Below, piece after piece: positions 61,255 through 64,000 of a stretch of 64,000 bases of DNA. How positions within the stretch are numbered: the first letter of the stretch is position 1; every line of letters starts with the position of its first letter. Position numbers and translations under genes: made by a program. The notes under the pieces were generated by a model. The model searched no databases. It saw only the letters and a list, made by a program, of their open reading frames with translations, and had not been told where the DNA came from. The DNA is taken from the NCBI RefSeq assembly GCF_017592555.1, contig NZ_JAGFNS010000007.1, positions 269,228 to 333,227 on the forward strand. The letters run 5' to 3'. This stretch comes from Actinoplanes flavus (GTDB taxonomy: Bacteria > Actinomycetota > Actinomycetes > Mycobacteriales > Micromonosporaceae).

Positions 61255-62943
61255 TTACTCCCCTTCTGGAGCTGAAACGCTATCTCGCACGCTATCGCGC
61301 CGAGGCGGGGTTCCGAGCACTACGGCGACGGTTGTCCCGCTGGGGTGTCGCGGCGTGATCTTGAGACGGCCTCGGATACGTTCCGCGCGCTCGGCCATGA
61401 TGGTAAGTCCGTAACGGCCGTCCGGGCGGGTGTCCGCGAACCCCTTGCCGTCATCGGACACTTCGATCTCCGCGTAGGGCGGGTCGACCGTGCACGTGAC
61501 CCAGAGGTTCGCGGCCCCCGCGTGCTTGCGGGCGTTGGTGATCGCCTCCTGGGCGATGCGCAGCAATTCCGCCTCGGTGGCGGCCGGCAGCCGGGCCGTC
61601 GACTCGTCGAAGGTGAAGTGCACCCGCAGGCCCGCGCTGGTGCCGAGGGTCCGCGCGTACTCCGCGATGGCGGCGGCCAGCCCGCCGTTGCGGTCGACCT
61701 CCGAGCGCAGCTCGAACAGGCTCAGCCGCAGCTCGGTGATCACCCGGGTCACCTCGGCCCGCAGCACCCGCAGCTCCTCGGCCGTCTCCTCGGCGCCCTC
61801 CGGCAGGGTGGCCTGGGCGTTGTCGATGCCGTAGCCGACCATCACCAGCTCCTGCGCCACCCCGTCGTGGATCTCCCGGGCCAGCCGCTGCCGTTCCTCG
61901 TTGGTGGCCAGCGAGCGCACGTCGTCGAAGAGCAGGGCGGCCTCCAGCCGCAGCGAGGCCGGGCCGGTCACCTCGGTCACCGCCTGGATCACCGGCGACG
62001 GGTACGCCCCGGAGGCGTCCGTCTCCAGAATGACCAGCCCGATCGTCCGGACCCCGGCGACCAGCGGCACCACCAGCGACGACACGTCACCGCCCGGGTG
62101 GCTGCGCGCCTGCGAGCGGCTGGCCGGCTGCGGCTGCTGGGTGGCCCACGCGTCGGCGATGGCCGAGTCCGCGTCGAGGGTGGTCTCCCAGTCCACCCGC
62201 TCGGCGCCGGTCTGCGCCAGCACCACGAGCCGGCCGCCCCCGCTCGCCGACAGCACCGCCGCCCGGTGGCCGGGCGCCACCGCGCGCAGCTCCTCCAGCA
62301 GATGCTCGGAGATGCCGCCCGGGTCCAGCGTGGCGCCCGGCAGGGACCGGGCCACGCTGCGCAGCTGGGTGAGCAGGCGGGTCGCCTCGGCGTACGGCTG
62401 CGGCGTCGGCTCGGGCGGCTGGAGCAGCTGGCGCATCGTCTCGGCGGCGAACGTGATGATCGCGCCGAGCACCAGCCACTGCCCGCAGGCGGCCAGGTAG
62501 CCCGGCTGGCGCAGCGGGTCGCCCGGCTCGGCCAGCACGCCGCCCACCACCATGGTGGCCGCGGCCACCCCGAGCAGCGTGATCCCCTCGGCCGGGCGGC
62601 GGCGCAGGGCCGCGGTGAGCAGCGGGACCGCCAGGTACGGCAGCACGGCCTCGGCGCCGAACCCGGCGTCGACCCGGTCGGCGGCGTGCGCGGCGGCCGC
62701 GATCCAGCCGGCCGCCAGACAGGTCACCACCACCTCGGCGAGGCGGCCCAGCGGGGCCAGGACGGCATGCCCCCGGGCCACGAAGCTGGGCACCGCGGCG
62801 ATCGCCAGCAGGCCGATCCACCCGAGCTGGGCCGGATCGCCCGTGGCGGTCAAGGTCAGCGCGGCGACCAGCAGGAGCATGACGACGCGGGCGGCGGCTT
62901 CGGCCGGGCGGATGCGCGCGGGACCACTGACGAGGGCTGGCAC
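61255..62943 (-). CDS. Sensor histidine kinase (HisKA_3) with GAF domain
   Basis: A 562-residue kinase. Five to six helices (about residues 12-185), then a GAF-like domain (about 200-355: APGHRAAVLSASGGGRLVVL), a HisKA_3 dimerisation domain with the phospho-histidine in LAREIHDGVAQELVMVGYG, and a C-terminal HATPase (VSDDGKGFADTRPDGRYGLTIMAERAERI). The GTG at 62943 follows a TACCAT box by 7 bases, suggesting a leaderless mRNA; a longer form would overlap the SRPBCC gene. Partner of the regulator downstream. Signal unknown. Confidence 0.93.
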   Translation of the reverse strand: MPALVSGPARIRPAEAAARVVMLLLVAALTLTATGDPAQLGWIGLLAIAAVPSFVARGHAVLAPLGRLAEVVVTCLAAGWIAAAAHAADRVDAGFGAEAVLPYLAVPLLTAALRRRPAEGITLLGVAAATMVVGGVLAEPGDPLRQPGYLAACGQWLVLGAIITFAAETMRQLLQPPEPTPQPYAEATRLLTQLRSVARSLPGATLDPGGISEHLLEELRAVAPGHRAAVLSASGGGRLVVLAQTGAERVDWETTLDADSAIADAWATQQPQPASRSQARSHPGGDVSSLVVPLVAGVRTIGLVILETDASGAYPSPVIQAVTEVTGPASLRLEAALLFDDVRSLATNEERQRLAREIHDGVAQELVMVGYGIDNAQATLPEGAEETAEELRVLRAEVTRVITELRLSLFELRSEVDRNGGLAAAIAEYARTLGTSAGLRVHFTFDESTARLPAATEAELLRIAQEAITNARKHAGAANLWVTCTVDPPYAEIEVSDDGKGFADTRPDGRYGLTIMAERAERIRGRLKITPRHPSGTTVAVVLGTPPRRDSVRDSVSAPEGE

Positions 62944-63035
62944 GTGACGGATGGTATCGGCCCGGTCCGGGATCGGCTCGTCAGCACGACGCCCCGGTGG
63001 CGCGCCGGGGGCCGCGCAACGGGTAGCCTCCCTGC

Positions 63036-63488
63036 ATGGCGGACACCTCGACACAGTCGATTCAGGTCCATGCGCCGCTCGCCCGGGTGGCCGCGGTGAT
63101 CTGCGACTTCCCCCGGTATCCGGAATGGGCCGAGTCGATCAAGAAGGTGGAGGTTCTCGAGGAGTACGAGGACGGCTACGCGGCGCAGGTGCGTTTCCAG
63201 ATCGACGCCACCGTGCTGGTCGACGAGTACACGCTGGAGTACGCGTACGCCGACGACCTCTCCCGGATCGAGTGGCACCTGGTCGAGCCGTCGAAGACGC
63301 AGCGTTCCCAGGACGGGTCGTACGACCTGGTGGAGAACGCGGACGGCAGCACCACCGTGACGTACACCCTTGCGGTGGATCTCGCGATCGGGATGCTCGG
63401 GATGTTCCGCCGGAAGGCGGAGAAAATGATCATGGATACGGCGCTGAAGGAGCTCAAGCGCCGTGTCGAGAGCCTGCCCGCGACCTGA
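63036..63488 (+). CDS. SRPBCC (polyketide cyclase/START-like) family protein
   Basis: A 150-residue protein with the helix-grip fold: IQVHAPLARVAAVICDFPRYPEWAESIKKVEVLEEYEDGYAAQVRFQI and the C-terminal long helix AEKMIMDTALKELKRRVE. It likely binds a hydrophobic ligand. It matches M. tuberculosis Rv2185c (TB16.3). A TAGCCT box lies about 6 bases upstream of the ATG, so the mRNA may be leaderless. Divergent from the kinase gene. Confidence 0.92.
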   Translation: MADTSTQSIQVHAPLARVAAVICDFPRYPEWAESIKKVEVLEEYEDGYAAQVRFQIDATVLVDEYTLEYAYADDLSRIEWHLVEPSKTQRSQDGSYDLVENADGSTTVTYTLAVDLAIGMLGMFRRKAEKMIMDTALKELKRRVESLPAT

Positions 63489-63510
63489 GCGCGGGCCGAG
63501 GGGAGCAGGG

Positions 63511-64000
63511 ATGCCCGGGTCAGCGCGGGAGGAGGCCGAACGGCTGGTCGCGGCGATCCTCGCCCGGGCCTCGGCGTCGTCGGCGGGCGGCCACCCGTCC
63601 GGGGACGGTTTCGGCCTCCTGGGTGACTCCGTCGCGGGCCTGATCGGCGTGCTGTCCCGCGACGACCTGGCCACCGGCAGCGCCGAGTGCTGCGTCTGCC
63701 CGGTCTGCCGGGCGATCGCGGCGGTGCGCGACCCGAACCCGGAGACCGCCGCGCGGATCGCCGCCAGCGCGGGCGACATCGCCAGCGGCGTGGCCGGCCT
63801 GATGCGCGCGTTCTCCTCGCTGGCCGCCGAGCCGCCCCGCCCACCGGCCCCACGCGCCAAGCCGGCGCCCGACCCGGACCGGGCCTGGTCCGCGGCGACC
63901 CGGGCGCAGGGCGAGGAGGAGCCGCCCGCACCGGACACGGCCGCCGACCCGTGGGGTGCGGCCAGCGCGGCCGACGCCCGGGAGGCGGCCGCGCAGGCCG
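63511..64000 (+). CDS. DUF5304-like protein (3' end cut by window)
   Basis: The first 163 residues are visible. A cysteine trio (ECCVCPVC at about residues 58-66) follows a helix (ARIAASAGDIASGVAGLM comes after). The tail is rich in Pro/Ala/Asp. Starts at ATG 63511 behind GAGGGGAGC, 22 bases after the SRPBCC gene. Such proteins accompany Rv2185c-type genes in actinobacteria (DUF5304). Function unknown. Confidence 0.8.
   Translation, partial: MPGSAREEAERLVAAILARASASSAGGHPSGDGFGLLGDSVAGLIGVLSRDDLATGSAECCVCPVCRAIAAVRDPNPETAARIAASAGDIASGVAGLMRAFSSLAAEPPRPPAPRAKPAPDPDRAWSAATRAQGEEEPPAPDTAADPWGAASAADAREAAAQA

Noticed and set aside
62944..63054. Longer histidine kinase start
   Set aside because: It would overlap the start of the SRPBCC gene and add Arg/Pro-rich residues; GTG 62943 with a near -10 box is better.

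Overview
The window is a high-GC actinobacterial chromosome segment, most likely from the Micromonosporaceae and probably Actinoplanes or a close relative. The basis is codon use that is GC-rich throughout, frequent GTG starts, leaderless-looking promoters, and actinobacteria-specific families: subunit IV-type CtaF, a diheme QcrC with a Rieske QcrA, a DUF3043 protein, a PimB-type mannosyltransferase and a DEDD exonuclease/GIY-YIG fusion. Genus assignment is inference. The gene content follows the Mycobacterium tuberculosis Rv2185c-Rv2216 neighbourhood (SRPBCC protein, pimB, DEDD/GIY-YIG, trpD, ctaE-qcrCAB, ctaF/ctaC, PfkB kinase, ErpA-type protein, glycerate kinase, DUF3043, cobT/cobS, gcvT, leucyl aminopeptidase, dlaT, TIGR01777 protein), so this is a conserved core region with accessory genes inserted.

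Layout. 1-7.8 kb (minus strand): two tandem paralogous GT-C-like membrane proteins, a TIGR01777 epimerase-like protein, the E2 acyltransferase and lipoamide dehydrogenase. 8-16 kb: small conserved proteins, leucyl aminopeptidase, gcvT, cobS, a CobU-CobT fusion, an M50 site-2 protease and an aldo/keto reductase. 16.1-22.2 kb: one very large low-complexity, repeat-rich protein ending in WG repeats. 22.3-27.2 kb: a three-gene ABC-2 exporter, an XRE-cupin regulator, and azlC/azlD separated by a 55-bp minisatellite. 27.5-34.4 kb: DUF3043, murA, nadA, glycerate kinase, ErpA-type protein, PfkB kinase, P-loop kinase, TusA-type protein.

34.4-44.4 kb: cysteine desulfurase, then the respiratory block ctaC-ctaF, trpD, ctaG, ctaE-qcrC-qcrA-qcrB. 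Together these encode the bc1 complex and three parts of the aa3 oxidase (subunits II, III, IV) plus a copper-insertion factor; ctaD is not in the window. 44.5-55.4 kb: barstar-like protein, a ligand-binding-only Lrp domain, nucleotidyltransferase, NUDIX, a RelA/SpoT-type protein with an altered synthetase, the DEDD/GIY-YIG protein, an NYN-domain protein, an M48 protease and PimB. 55.4-64 kb: DUF4240-like protein, ABC exporter, thioredoxin, MFS/MarR pair, a two-component system, the SRPBCC protein and a truncated DUF5304-like gene.

No rRNA, tRNA, CRISPR, prophage, insertion sequence or recognisable biosynthetic cluster was seen. The most unusual items are the giant repeat-rich WG protein, the CobT half with altered active-site motifs, the hydrolase-like RelA/SpoT protein, the minisatellites around azlD, the paired palindromes between gcvT and cobS, and a TusA-type gene that seems to start at CTG.
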